IMG/VR virus record: IMGVR_UViG_3300042691_034972
Coordinates: 1-46,710 of that record
Length of the DNA: 46,710 nucleotides
Direction: 5' to 3' (one strand)
DNA from: a virus
Shown one piece after another: positions 35,412-42,791 of this stretch. The notes beneath the pieces were generated by a model. The model made no database searches, was not told the DNA's origin, and worked only from the letters and a program-made list of their open reading frames with translations. Both the position numbers and the translations under genes were made by a program. Within the stretch, counting starts at the first letter, position 1. Each line of letters begins with the position of its first letter.

Positions 35412-35495
35412 ATGGAACCAACAGTTCCAGAGTTAACAGCTTTGGCTGTTGAGTTTGAGGCTTACCGTCTCAGGTATCAGCTTACTCTACGCTGA
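35412..35495 (+). CDS. Predicted 27-residue peptide before capsid gene
   Basis: ATG 35412 to TGA 35493-35495 gives MEPTVPELTALAVEFEAYRL followed by RYQLTLR, an amphipathic helix of normal composition. It lies nine bases before the capsid ATG and just downstream of CTATAATTTT (about 35398-35407). The internal AACAGC-TTTG-GCTGTT forms a hairpin. It could be a real peptide or a leader coupling translation to the capsid gene. Confidence 0.45.
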   Translation: MEPTVPELTALAVEFEAYRLRYQLTLR

Positions 35496-35504
35496 GAAAC
35501 CAAC

Positions 35505-36650
35505 ATGTTTATTGATAACGATTTTCCCAAGCTGTTGGGTGCGGAGCTGTACCGCCCCCATCCAGCTTATATCGTGGAAATGGCTTGCGAGCCTGTTGTT
35601 GTCCACGACTTCACCAAACAGCCGGGTCAAACCGTTCAACTTGACCGCTATCGTTTCTGGGGTAGCCCTGGAACGAAGACTAGCCGTGAGCGTACCCAGG
35701 ATCAAACCATCGGTACTGCTAACAGCCGGTCTATCGTAAAGGACAAGGTGCTGGTGTCTCTGCGTGAGTACACCGGTCCCGCTGACCCGAACAACACCAA
35801 CCTCCCGAGCACCTTTAAAATTGCTCGTGAGACTCTGATGACCGCTCAGCGTCTGCTGCTGGACACCGGGAACCTTAACATGTTCCACCAGTCCATCGGT
35901 TCGCTGACCCTCCTGGACGACTATCGCCGCTGGCGCGACCGTGTGTTCCTGGACGAGCTGTTCAAGGCTGAGTCTCGCGGTGCCGCTTCTGATAGCCAGG
36001 GTGGTTACTACTACCCCAACGGTAAGACCAAATCTTCCGCGACTGCTCTCAACAACTACACCGCTACCGAGTACGCTTCTGAGCGGTTCAAGTTCAACGT
36101 CAAGACCGACCTTCTTGAGGTTGTGAAGCAGCTGCGTAAGCGTAACACCCCCGTGTTCGCTGACGGCTACTACCGTTGTATCGCCGATCCCTCTTTCATG
36201 AAGGATCTGCGTGCTGACCAGGGCTTCCGCGAAGTGGCCCGCTATCCTGGCACTGGTGTTCCTAATCCCCTGATGGGAATGATGGCCCCCAACGCTGCTC
36301 TGTACGGTGGCGGTCAGTTCGGTCAAGCTCAGTTCGTGGCTGGTGAACCCGTCATGCCTTCTGGCTTCGTGTTTGAAGGTGTGCGTTTCTTCGAATCCAC
36401 CAACTTCCCCGACAAGAGTATCTCCGTCGACATCGGCAGTGGCGGCGGCTCTGCAACTCGCACTACTCCTGCTGGTCTGTTCTTCGGTCCTCAGGCTGTC
36501 GGTGTAGGTATTGGCGGTCCCAATGCTCAGGTTCTCATCAATAACAATGATGACTTCAGCCGCTTTATCATCCTGATTTGGCAGCTGTACGCCGGTTTTG
36601 CTAACCTGAATAAGGACTTCATTACCACTGCCTTCACCATCGTTGAGTGA
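35505..36650 (+). CDS. Major capsid protein (N4 gp56-like)
   Basis: The 381-residue product shows the order seen in N4-gp56-type capsid proteins of the HK97 fold: FTKQPGQTVQLDRYRFWGSP, REYTGPADPNNTNLPSTFKI, LLDDYRRWRDRVFLDELFKA, TPVFADGYYRCIADPSFMKD, GEPVMPSGFVFEGVRFFEST and a Gly-rich loop before FAGFANLN. Codon use is strongly biased to C-ending codons, so strongly that long open frames appear on the opposite strand, a mark of very high expression. It sits after the scaffold. Capsid role is by similarity plus context. Confidence 0.88.
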   Translation: MFIDNDFPKLLGAELYRPHPAYIVEMACEPVVVHDFTKQPGQTVQLDRYRFWGSPGTKTSRERTQDQTIGTANSRSIVKDKVLVSLREYTGPADPNNTNLPSTFKIARETLMTAQRLLLDTGNLNMFHQSIGSLTLLDDYRRWRDRVFLDELFKAESRGAASDSQGGYYYPNGKTKSSATALNNYTATEYASERFKFNVKTDLLEVVKQLRKRNTPVFADGYYRCIADPSFMKDLRADQGFREVARYPGTGVPNPLMGMMAPNAALYGGGQFGQAQFVAGEPVMPSGFVFEGVRFFESTNFPDKSISVDIGSGGGSATRTTPAGLFFGPQAVGVGIGGPNAQVLINNNDDFSRFIILIWQLYAGFANLNKDFITTAFTIVE

Positions 36651-36669
36651 TAAAGGAGGTACTTAACCA

Positions 36670-37488
36670 ATGGCTGCTTACAAAGAAGAAGCCGGTGCAA
36701 TCCTGCAACCCGGTAACCAAATCAACCGCCTGTCCTCCTATAACACCGAAGGTGTATACGGCTGGCCTGGCGTAGAAGCTTTCGAGCTGATTGGCTACGT
36801 CAAGATTGATAACCTTGCCGCAGACAAAGCTTCGTTTAAGAGCTTCGATATTATTGTTCCCTCGCCTGATCGTCGTCCTGATGACCGGGTGCGCGACAAT
36901 CGCACCTCCCTGGTGGTGCAAGCCTCCTCTGCTCGTCCTGCTTATGTTTACGGCGCTTCTATCGCCGTGGCTCAGGACCTGCCCGCTGGTGGTCTGGCTG
37001 GTTTCCCTGCCTCCCCTGTGACCGCTGACATCGGTGGTACTTCTACCGAAGGTCTGCTGCTTGGTCCTAACAACGCTGGCGCTCCTTTCGGCGTGCCTTC
37101 GACTCAAGCCAACGGTCTTGCTGCTGCTAGCGCCATTGTGAGCGCTACTAGCTCGCTGTTTGCTCAGGGTCTGAGTGATACTGCCGTTGCTGACCTGCCC
37201 TTCACCTCTAGTGTGACCACTGGTGGTATTGTGGCGGCCGACTTCGCCAACGCGATGTTCTACCGCGTCACTGCGGACACCACCTTCAAGGTGTTCAACG
37301 TGAACGGCGTGACCTCCACCTCCGCGGATGGCGACGGTGTGTTCATTAGCTCTACCGATAAGGATGCCGGCAAGGCTGGCTACCTGGTGTGCCGTGTGAA
37401 CTACCTCCGTCCCGCCGCTGCGGCCACTTGGGAGTCCATCAACGAGTACATCGACTTCGTCTCGCAGGTGGGCGGAGACGACATCTGA
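36670..37488 (+). CDS. Second abundant capsid protein, decoration-like
   Basis: The 272-residue product starts MAAYKEEAGAILQPGNQINR and is beta-rich with many Ala, Gly, Ser and Val: FKSFDIIVPSPDRRPDDRVR, QASSARPAYVYGASIAVAQD, GYLVCRVNYLRPAAAATWES. Codon bias equals that of the capsid gene, so it is made in large amounts. Such a protein right after the capsid gene is typically a decoration or second shell protein. AAAGGAGG lies before ATG 36670. A strong terminator follows. Confidence 0.72.
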   Translation: MAAYKEEAGAILQPGNQINRLSSYNTEGVYGWPGVEAFELIGYVKIDNLAADKASFKSFDIIVPSPDRRPDDRVRDNRTSLVVQASSARPAYVYGASIAVAQDLPAGGLAGFPASPVTADIGGTSTEGLLLGPNNAGAPFGVPSTQANGLAAASAIVSATSSLFAQGLSDTAVADLPFTSSVTTGGIVAADFANAMFYRVTADTTFKVFNVNGVTSTSADGDGVFISSTDKDAGKAGYLVCRVNYLRPAAAATWESINEYIDFVSQVGGDDI

Positions 37489-37510
37489 TCGTAACTCCAA
37501 GATGCAACGA

Positions 37511-37536
37511 ACGGACCTTTCGGGGTCCGTTTTTTG
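37511..37536 (+). terminator. Strong intrinsic terminator after capsid genes
   Basis: ACGGACC (37511-37517) pairs with GGTCCGT (37524-37530) and five further T follow (37531-37535). It lies 22 bases after the stop of the second capsid gene and separates the highly expressed pair from the connector genes. Confidence 0.92.
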
Positions 37537-37592
37537 TGTCTAGGCATCTAGGATTTATTTTGATAAGCTAAGCGAAGGTTCAACTAACAAAA

Positions 37593-38033
37593 ATGCTGTA
37601 TCAATACCGCCTGACTGGGGGTCTTGTAGAGATGATCTCCAAACATGGTGAAGACATTGTGATGTGCATCGACTCGCAAGATGAGGTTCTATACGTCAAT
37701 GAAGCCGATTTGACACCACATCTGGAGGCTACCAATGAAAAAATTCGCACCGAAGAGCGCCTGACCGTTCAACTTGAATCGGAAGGAGTCAAGCCGCCGA
37801 AACCCACTCAACGGGAAACGTTCCCTCTTGATACGCGTATCAATATCAATACTGCAAGCGCTCGACAGATTGCTGATGCCCTTCCAGGTGTTGGACTTAA
37901 AACAGCGCGTGATATTAAAGATTTACAGCTTTCTCTCCCTGGTGAGAAATTCACTCGATTGGATCAACTGAAATCGATCAAGCGAATTGACTGGGACGAG
38001 ATGTTCAAAGATAGTCTTGTTCGCGTTGAGTGA
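37593..38033 (+). CDS. Helix-hairpin-helix protein in the connector region
   Basis: The 146-residue product has a beta-rich N-terminal half (LYQYRLTGGLVEMISKHGED, then LYVNEADLTPHLEA) and a C-terminal ComEA-like helix-hairpin-helix: RININTASARQIADALPGVG, LKTARDIKDLQLSLPGEKFT, LDQLKSIKRIDWD. HhH domains bind DNA through the GVG-type hairpin. Between capsid and connector genes it may sit at the neck and touch the DNA end, which is inference. Confidence 0.8.
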   Translation: MLYQYRLTGGLVEMISKHGEDIVMCIDSQDEVLYVNEADLTPHLEATNEKIRTEERLTVQLESEGVKPPKPTQRETFPLDTRININTASARQIADALPGVGLKTARDIKDLQLSLPGEKFTRLDQLKSIKRIDWDEMFKDSLVRVE

Positions 38034-38053
38034 TAATTTGCGCGTGCTAGTGT

Positions 38054-38100
38054 GTTATTGGGTATAACTAGAGAGTTGTATCCAATAACGCATTTCTTTT
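38054..38100 (+). terminator. Fifteen-pair hairpin terminator
   Basis: GTTATTGGGTATAAC (38054-38068) pairs with GTTGTATCCAATAAC (38075-38089) with two G-U pairs and a six-base loop, followed by TTTCTTTT. It ends the HhH gene transcript just before ATG 38106. Confidence 0.88.
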
Positions 38101-38105
38101 GAGTA

Positions 38106-38585
38106 ATGCAACTCGATAACTTCCTCAAGTCTAAAGTTCGCTGGCACCTTGGTTATAACACCACGTCTATTCCGGCAGGTGACTTAGCGCGTCTTGAAGA
38201 AGCTGTCAACAACATCCCAGATTCGTTCTGGTATTCGAAAATTGTCGAACAAGTCAGTCGGTGCGACGAAGCTGAAAAGCGCACTGACATGACTGGAAGT
38301 GTGAACAACAATACTGTTCCCAGGAGTCGTATCGAAAGCATAGCCGGTGACGTCGATCGTACGATTGCAACCTCTGATTTTAGAGACACGCTGAAAACCT
38401 GGACGGCAATTTACCTATACGAGACGGATCGATTAGCCCTACATTTGTATGTTCCGAATTACCGAAACCCCGAGCAAGCCCGGTATCGGTTTAATCGCGA
38501 AGGTGCTGAATTTATTCAAGCCCTTCCAGGCCCTGCCGACGTCGCTGTTGGCACTCGCCTTATGCTCTCAAACGATTTCCGTTAA
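38106..38585 (+). CDS. Probable head-tail connector protein
   Basis: The 159-residue product starts MQLDNFLKSKVRWHLGYNTT, then SIPAGDLARLEEAVNNIPDS, a Cys/Arg stretch, and SDFRDTLKTWTAIYLYETDR. A strand-rich end with LHLYVPNYRNPEQARYRFNR follows. An N-terminal helical bundle with a short C-terminal part is typical of adaptor proteins under the portal. The call depends on position and size; no signature is visible. Confidence 0.55.
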   Translation: MQLDNFLKSKVRWHLGYNTTSIPAGDLARLEEAVNNIPDSFWYSKIVEQVSRCDEAEKRTDMTGSVNNNTVPRSRIESIAGDVDRTIATSDFRDTLKTWTAIYLYETDRLALHLYVPNYRNPEQARYRFNREGAEFIQALPGPADVAVGTRLMLSNDFR

Positions 38586-38607
38586 CGCCAAGCAGTCTAG
38601 TTCTGTC

Positions 38608-39204
38608 ATGTCGCAGTTAAATCCACAGCAAATTGCGGACCTGTTAAAACAACAAGGATTCCCGCAGGACAAGATACCGACGATGACTGCCATTGCAATG
38701 GCGGAATCAGGAGGACGCACGCAGGCATTCAATCCCGAAGGACTTGACAAATCTTATGGATTGTTTCAAGTCAACATGCACGGTGGACTTGGACCTGCAC
38801 GGATGAAGCAGTTTGGCCTTCAAAAAGAGAGCCAGTTATTTGACCCAACAACTAACGTCAAGGCTGCTAAACAAATTTTAGGTAGTCAGGGTCTTGGCGC
38901 TTGGTCAGTTTATAAAAGCGGCAAGTACAAAGAATTTTTACCCCAAGCACAGCAAGCCGCACAGGCTACACAAGCTACGCCGCAGCAACCACAGCAACAA
39001 CCACAAGATGTAGCAGCTGTACCAGGTGGCCGCACTTTTATTTTGTTTGGAGGCGTGCAACCACAGGTCGACCCCAAAGAGAATTTAGATCGATTCATTT
39101 TAAAGACTATTCTTAATCCAGATACACCAAAAATAGATGCAGGTCTGAATTCTCTTGCTCTGCTAACTAAAGCTTTTGGTTTAGACCAAGCACCGCAGTA
39201 TTAA
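38608..39204 (+). CDS. Lytic-transglycosylase-like virion protein
   Basis: The 198-residue product contains a goose-lysozyme-type domain: PTMTAIAMAESGGRTQAFNP (likely catalytic Glu 33), SYGLFQVNMHGGLGPARMKQ, FDPTTNVKAAKQILGSQGLG, AWSVYKSGKY. A Gln/Pro linker and a C-terminal module (RTFILFGGVQPQ ... LNSLALLTKAFGLDQAPQY) follow. Enzymes of this type cut peptidoglycan glycan strands. The C-terminal module recurs in the next gene, so it probably docks both enzymes in the virion. ATG 38608 is chosen; longer frames overlap the connector gene. Confidence 0.82.
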   Translation: MSQLNPQQIADLLKQQGFPQDKIPTMTAIAMAESGGRTQAFNPEGLDKSYGLFQVNMHGGLGPARMKQFGLQKESQLFDPTTNVKAAKQILGSQGLGAWSVYKSGKYKEFLPQAQQAAQATQATPQQPQQQPQDVAAVPGGRTFILFGGVQPQVDPKENLDRFILKTILNPDTPKIDAGLNSLALLTKAFGLDQAPQY

Positions 39205-39213
39205 CTACGTACT

Positions 39214-39900
39214 ATGGCGAAAACAGCAGCACAAGACTACTTGGACGTCGGCCGTATTGCCACCACTGCGGAAGATATTTATCCGACTACAGGAGCGCAC
39301 CTAGATGTGCGGGTTCTGAAAGACGGACAATATATTGACCCAGGTACAATCCGCTCGCTTTTAACTCGCCTAAAAGTAGATAAAGACCGTAAAGCTTTGT
39401 GGCAACAACAAGGCGAACAATGGAATCCTGCATATCCAATCACTTCTGGTTATGGTAAACGTGTCGCACCCACCAAGGGTGCATCGACTTTTCACTTGGG
39501 CCAGGATTATGGTATTGGCGCAGGAGTACCTTTAGCCTGGGAAGGTCCAGGAACATTCACTCCTGGTCGTGGTTACGGCAGCATCAAAACAACTGATGCT
39601 CAGGGCACTCCATATGAGATTCGTCTTCTTCATACGGTCGGGGGTAAGCAAGGGGAACAGGCTGCAATGCAGCCACAAGCTGTGCAACCTCCCACACAAC
39701 AACAACAACAACCAAAACAGGGAGACACTTATATCATTCTCCCTGGCATTGGAGAAACTCAAAAACAAGGTGGTGATGATTTTCTGGCCGCGTATGCAAA
39801 ACAGCTAATGTCTGGAGAAACATCGCAAATTAAATCGTCAATTAATCCATTGCAGCTTTTAATGGGTGCATTTAACCAGACTCCAAACTATTTAGCGTAA
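39214..39900 (+). CDS. M23-like virion protein with motifs in permuted order
   Basis: The 228-residue product has, near the N-terminus, GAHLDVRVLKDGQYIDP (27-43), resembling the usually C-terminal HLH-F-E-V..DP block of M23/LytM peptidases. ITSGYGKRVAPTKGASTFHL with H-x3-D (94-98), GIGAGVPLAWEGPG and IRLLHT (136-141) follow. Typical M23 order is reversed, and HLH is HLD. A Gln-rich linker leads to a C-terminal module (DTYIILPGIGE ... INPLQLLMGAFNQTPNYLA) shared with the preceding gene. Activity is uncertain. Confidence 0.72.
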   Translation: MAKTAAQDYLDVGRIATTAEDIYPTTGAHLDVRVLKDGQYIDPGTIRSLLTRLKVDKDRKALWQQQGEQWNPAYPITSGYGKRVAPTKGASTFHLGQDYGIGAGVPLAWEGPGTFTPGRGYGSIKTTDAQGTPYEIRLLHTVGGKQGEQAAMQPQAVQPPTQQQQQPKQGDTYIILPGIGETQKQGGDDFLAAYAKQLMSGETSQIKSSINPLQLLMGAFNQTPNYLA

Positions 39901-40178
39901 TGCGTTTTGCCGCTGTTCCTGGTTATTCGCCCTCTTTCCCTGTTACATACGAAAATATGTATCGGGATTATAGCTTGACGACTTCAAGTTTTAGCGACCC
40001 TTTCAATAGTAAACGTAAGGAGCAGCATAGCAAGTGTGATTTTGTTGTTGCGTATAATGGAGAAGATGATCCTAGGTTCCAGTTGAACAATCCTGCTTAC
40101 ATGCGCGAGGTGGTGCGTAGTAGAGCAGATAATATTCCACCTGTTATTTTAAATAAACAGCCTTCGCAAGGTTTCTAA
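39900..40178 (+). CDS. Hypothetical late protein, 92 residues
   Basis: The product starts MRFAAVPGYSPSFPVTYENM, then DYSLTTSSFSDPFNSKRKEQ and DDPRFQLNNPAYMREVVRSR. It overlaps both neighbours by one base (TAATG), so it is coupled to the M23-like gene and the DUF5872 gene. Aromatic- and Asn-rich, probably a structural protein. No family recognised. Confidence 0.62.
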   Translation: MRFAAVPGYSPSFPVTYENMYRDYSLTTSSFSDPFNSKRKEQHSKCDFVVAYNGEDDPRFQLNNPAYMREVVRSRADNIPPVILNKQPSQGF

Positions 40179-40411
40179 TGAGCTACACCAAACCAGAATT
40201 ACGCGAAAATCTTAAAGATCGGATTATGGCTGGCTCAAAAGGAGGTAAGCCTGGCCAGTGGTCTGCTCGCAAGGCCCAGCTTTTAGCACAAGCTTACAAA
40301 AATAAAGGTGGTGGTTATTCTGGCGGTAAGACGGAGTCACAAAAATCTTTGGATCGCTGGGGAGAACAGAAATGGATGACTCGTAAAGAATATGAGAAAG
40401 GTAAAGGTTAG
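40178..40411 (+). CDS. DUF5872 protein
   Basis: The 77-residue basic product reads MSYTKPELRENLKDRIMAGS, then GGKPGQWSARKAQLLAQAYK, GGGYSGGKTESQKSLDRWGE, QKWMTRKEYEKGKG. The KGGKPGQWSARKAQL-x-Y..GG-Y..S-x-SL-x-W-x-QKW pattern is the DUF5872 domain found in phages and large DNA viruses. It is very basic and could bind DNA in the capsid. Overlaps the upstream stop by one base. Confidence 0.88.
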   Translation: MSYTKPELRENLKDRIMAGSKGGKPGQWSARKAQLLAQAYKNKGGGYSGGKTESQKSLDRWGEQKWMTRKEYEKGKG

Positions 40412-40436
40412 ACTGTTTTTATAGATAGGTGACACT

Positions 40437-40781
40437 ATGGCATTAACTTACGTGCAGGATACAATCTTTGATACCAGTCCGACGCTATCCGCGCCTGGTA
40501 ATGGAAACCTGCTTCAGGTAGCTGTAAATGATCTATTTCGTACACGAGATTATACGGTAATCGTTACAGTATCAAATATCAACACCAATGTTGTGGTGCG
40601 TTTAGATGGAAGCATTGATGGCACTAATTTTGCGGAAATTATCGCAGCGCAGACGATTTCTGGTAACGGGACGTTTGTGTACAGTGTAAGTGGGCGTCCG
40701 GTTAAATGGATCCGCCCCGTATTTGTTAGCGAATCAGGCGGCACTGCTGCTCTGGTTACTTTTAATGTGGCTGCAGCATGA
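40437..40781 (+). CDS. Beta-rich structural protein, 114 residues
   Basis: The product starts MALTYVQDTIFDTSPTLSAP, then VAVNDLFRTRDYTVIVTVSN, TNVVVRLDGSIDGTNFAEII, FVYSVSGRPVKWIRPVFVSE. The alternating strand pattern with a DGS-x-DG-x-NF turn suggests an Ig-like or jelly-roll fold, typical of capsid decoration or tail appendage proteins. It overlaps the next gene by four bases. Confidence 0.68.
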   Translation: MALTYVQDTIFDTSPTLSAPGNGNLLQVAVNDLFRTRDYTVIVTVSNINTNVVVRLDGSIDGTNFAEIIAAQTISGNGTFVYSVSGRPVKWIRPVFVSESGGTAALVTFNVAAA

Positions 40782-41197
40782 TGGATCCCAAAGTCACCAT
40801 TCTTCTCAATAAGAAAGTAGCAGAAGTTGGAGACTCTTGTCCGCGTGCTACAACTGATATCAAAGAAAATATCAAAAATCGCAATTGGACTATTAAGAAC
40901 TTTGGCTATGGTCCATTAAATCCTGATGCGCCAGATCCAGGCTTCTGGGAAAAGAAGGCTGAACTTTGGAGTAGTGATCTCGATACTGTACAAACAGCTC
41001 TTTGTTGTAATTGTGCGGCTTTTGATCAGTCCGATAAAATTTTATCTTGCATTATTGAAGGTATAAATGAGCAAGGCGCAGCAGATCCTTACGATGTACA
41101 ATGCCGAGCTGATTTAGGATACTGTCAGCTATTTAAATTCAAGTGTGCAGGCTCCCGCACCTGCGATGCTTGGCTACATGGCGGACCGATTCAGTAG
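40778..41197 (+). CDS. Cysteine-rich conserved phage protein
   Basis: The 139-residue product has a motif run CCNCAAFDQSDKILSCI, then GYCQLFKFKCAGSRTCDAW, ending LHGGPIQ. The order C-x-NCAAF..C..GYC..F-x-FKC-x2-RTCDAW..GGPI is a conserved phage family whose cysteines could bind metal or an Fe-S cluster, by pattern only. It may be virion-associated. ATG 40778 overlaps the upstream stop. Confidence 0.82.
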   Translation: MMDPKVTILLNKKVAEVGDSCPRATTDIKENIKNRNWTIKNFGYGPLNPDAPDPGFWEKKAELWSSDLDTVQTALCCNCAAFDQSDKILSCIIEGINEQGAADPYDVQCRADLGYCQLFKFKCAGSRTCDAWLHGGPIQ

Positions 41198-41201
41198 TCC
41201 G

Positions 41202-41417
41202 ATGAGCGACAAAGCAATCGAGCCTGGACAAAAAAGTACCGAACGTTACTTACCAAAAGAAGCGTGGGCGCGGTTGAGTCCCGAGGAACGTAAGCGTACA
41301 GATGAGAAGAAGCAACGGGCTTCTCGAGCAGGTCGTCAGTTTGTACCGAATACAGAACGTGCAAGCAAAGCTCGCCGTGCCGTCGAATTAGCTTCGAGGA
41401 GAAAGAACAATGGCTAG
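41202..41417 (+). CDS. Small basic phage protein, LPKEAWARLSPEER type
   Basis: The 71-residue product starts MSDKAIEPGQKSTERYLPKE, then AWARLSPEERKRTDEKKQRA, SRAGRQFVPNTERASKARRA and a basic tail. The LP-x-AWA-x-LSP-x-ER..T-x-KK...QFV-x-NT pattern recurs in cyanophage small proteins I recall. ATG 41202 lies five bases after the preceding stop; the longer frame from 41145 overlaps it. Function unknown. Confidence 0.72.
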   Translation: MSDKAIEPGQKSTERYLPKEAWARLSPEERKRTDEKKQRASRAGRQFVPNTERASKARRAVELASRRKNNG

Positions 41418-41700
41418 ACGCGCTGGAGAAAGAATGGGATATACGCTTGGTATCACCACCAGGCGCGAACCCCATGAGTTCCCTCTCCGGACCAATGCTG
41501 GCGATTTTCAGGCGATGCTTGCTACCGAAGGCGGTTACTACGCGATAGGTAGTCGACTACCACGCAGAGATTCAGGACGTTCCCGCCTTGCTGGAGAAGC
41601 GTTTAATGTGGATTTAAATAACCTTGCTGAGGAACCAATTCTTGAAGATCCCTACGCAGCTGGTGGTGAGGTAAGCGATCTCGAAGAAAGCTTGTATTAG
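41410..41700 (+). CDS. Hypothetical late protein, 96 residues
   Basis: The product starts MARRAGERMGYTLGITTRRE, then PHEFPLRTNAGDFQAMLATE, GGYYAIGSRLPRRDSGRSRL and an acidic end. It overlaps the upstream gene by eight bases with GAGGAGAAAG before the ATG. No family recognised; probably a minor virion component by location. Confidence 0.62.
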   Translation: MARRAGERMGYTLGITTRREPHEFPLRTNAGDFQAMLATEGGYYAIGSRLPRRDSGRSRLAGEAFNVDLNNLAEEPILEDPYAAGGEVSDLEESLY

Positions 41701-41754
41701 ATAGCTTAGGCACGTATTAGAATATGCCTATACGTGTTTTCAGTACTCAATACG

Positions 41755-41931
41755 ATGCCTGCTAAAGGTAAGATGCCTCCCGAGCTGCTGGCCCATTTTA
41801 AGAAAAAAGGCGGTCAGGAGTCTGAAAAGGAATCTGATAAGAAGTCAGATAAGGAACCTACTGACAAAGAGCGTCGTAAAGAGGCTGTGAAAAAAGCGCG
41901 GATGCGGATGGAGAAAAAGAAGGCATCCTGA
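41755..41931 (+). CDS. Conserved MPPELLAHFKKK peptide
   Basis: The 58-residue product starts MPAKGKMPPELLAHFKKKGG and then is almost all charged (ESEKESDKKSDKEPTDKERR then KEAVKKARMRMEKKKAS). The MPPELL-x-HFKKK start is conserved among cyanophage proteins I recall. ATG 41755 is preferred to GTG 41734. It is probably disordered or a coil, and possibly a packaged or assembly-related peptide. Confidence 0.72.
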   Translation: MPAKGKMPPELLAHFKKKGGQESEKESDKKSDKEPTDKERRKEAVKKARMRMEKKKAS

Positions 41932-41993
41932 TTAAGGTTGTCTGCATTAGAATTTACCCAACAAAACGCATCGTACAGGGAGAGTAGCGTCAA

Positions 41994-42782
41994 TTGTCAT
42001 CGTCTAGCTCAAACAAGCAGCCGCTTCTCGTTGATCGCCCGGCGACTACTTCTAGCTTAGTTACTGTGGCGTCAGGCCAGGCGTTTTCAACCAGTTTGGT
42101 GCCGACTGCGGTTGGAAATGCGACCAAAATTTTTGACGTGGATTCTGCACAGACAGATACGTCGATTAGTGGTGCTTATATTGATGAGATTTGGTTTCAG
42201 TATTCGAAACGTAATACCGAATTTATTGATGCGACTTCTGCTGTTGTTGGTACTTACTCAGCCAACGGCACAAATGTTGTAGTCACTATTAGTGGTGGCC
42301 ATAATGTGCAGGTTGGACAGCAAGTCTATTTGAACTTCACTTCGTACAGTAGTGGAACCACTCCAATTGACCAGGCCGTTAACATCACTGCGGTAACACC
42401 AACCACGTTTACTGGCACTATTCCAAGCATCTCTGGACCGATTACAGGTAACGTTGAGTGCAGACTGCCTTTGGATTTCTGTGTCTACCTTGTTGAAGCT
42501 GGGGCAGTTACAAACACTAACCAATTTTTTCCCTTATTTACAGTCAGTATTCCAGCTACTTACGAACACCAGTATTACAGTCTTACTGAATATAATGTTC
42601 TTCCTTTGATTAATCACCCAACCGTACAGGCGGGTTCAAATTTTTACACAGCTAACAGCGCAACTGCACCTAAAATTCGTGGCATGATGTTGAAGCGTGG
42701 ACAGGCTTTATACGCTGCTTATAGCGGGACAACTGCACTTACTAACGGATTTTATGTCACTGCGCAAGGCGGTTACTATTGA
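41994..42782 (+). CDS. Beta-rich tail or appendage protein, 262 residues
   Basis: The product starts MSSSSSNKQPLLVDRPATTS and is dominated by beta strands. It contains one copy (about residues 85-150) of a module YSANGTNVVVTISGGHNVQV .. GQQVYLNFTSYSSGT that occurs three more times in the next protein. TTG 41994 is the only start before an in-frame TAG; AGGGAGAG lies about ten bases upstream. Probably a tail component assembled with the 765-residue protein. Confidence 0.68.
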   Translation: MSSSSSNKQPLLVDRPATTSSLVTVASGQAFSTSLVPTAVGNATKIFDVDSAQTDTSISGAYIDEIWFQYSKRNTEFIDATSAVVGTYSANGTNVVVTISGGHNVQVGQQVYLNFTSYSSGTTPIDQAVNITAVTPTTFTGTIPSISGPITGNVECRLPLDFCVYLVEAGAVTNTNQFFPLFTVSIPATYEHQYYSLTEYNVLPLINHPTVQAGSNFYTANSATAPKIRGMMLKRGQALYAAYSGTTALTNGFYVTAQGGYY

Positions 42783-42791
42783 TTATTAAAG

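Noticed and set aside
35487-36326. 279-codon minus-strand frame opposite the major capsid gene
   Set aside because: It is a shadow produced by extreme C-ending codon bias in the capsid gene; the product has no plausible composition and no start site.
36634-37500. 288-codon minus-strand frame opposite the second capsid gene
   Set aside because: Same codon-bias artefact; covers the whole opposite gene and its flanks.
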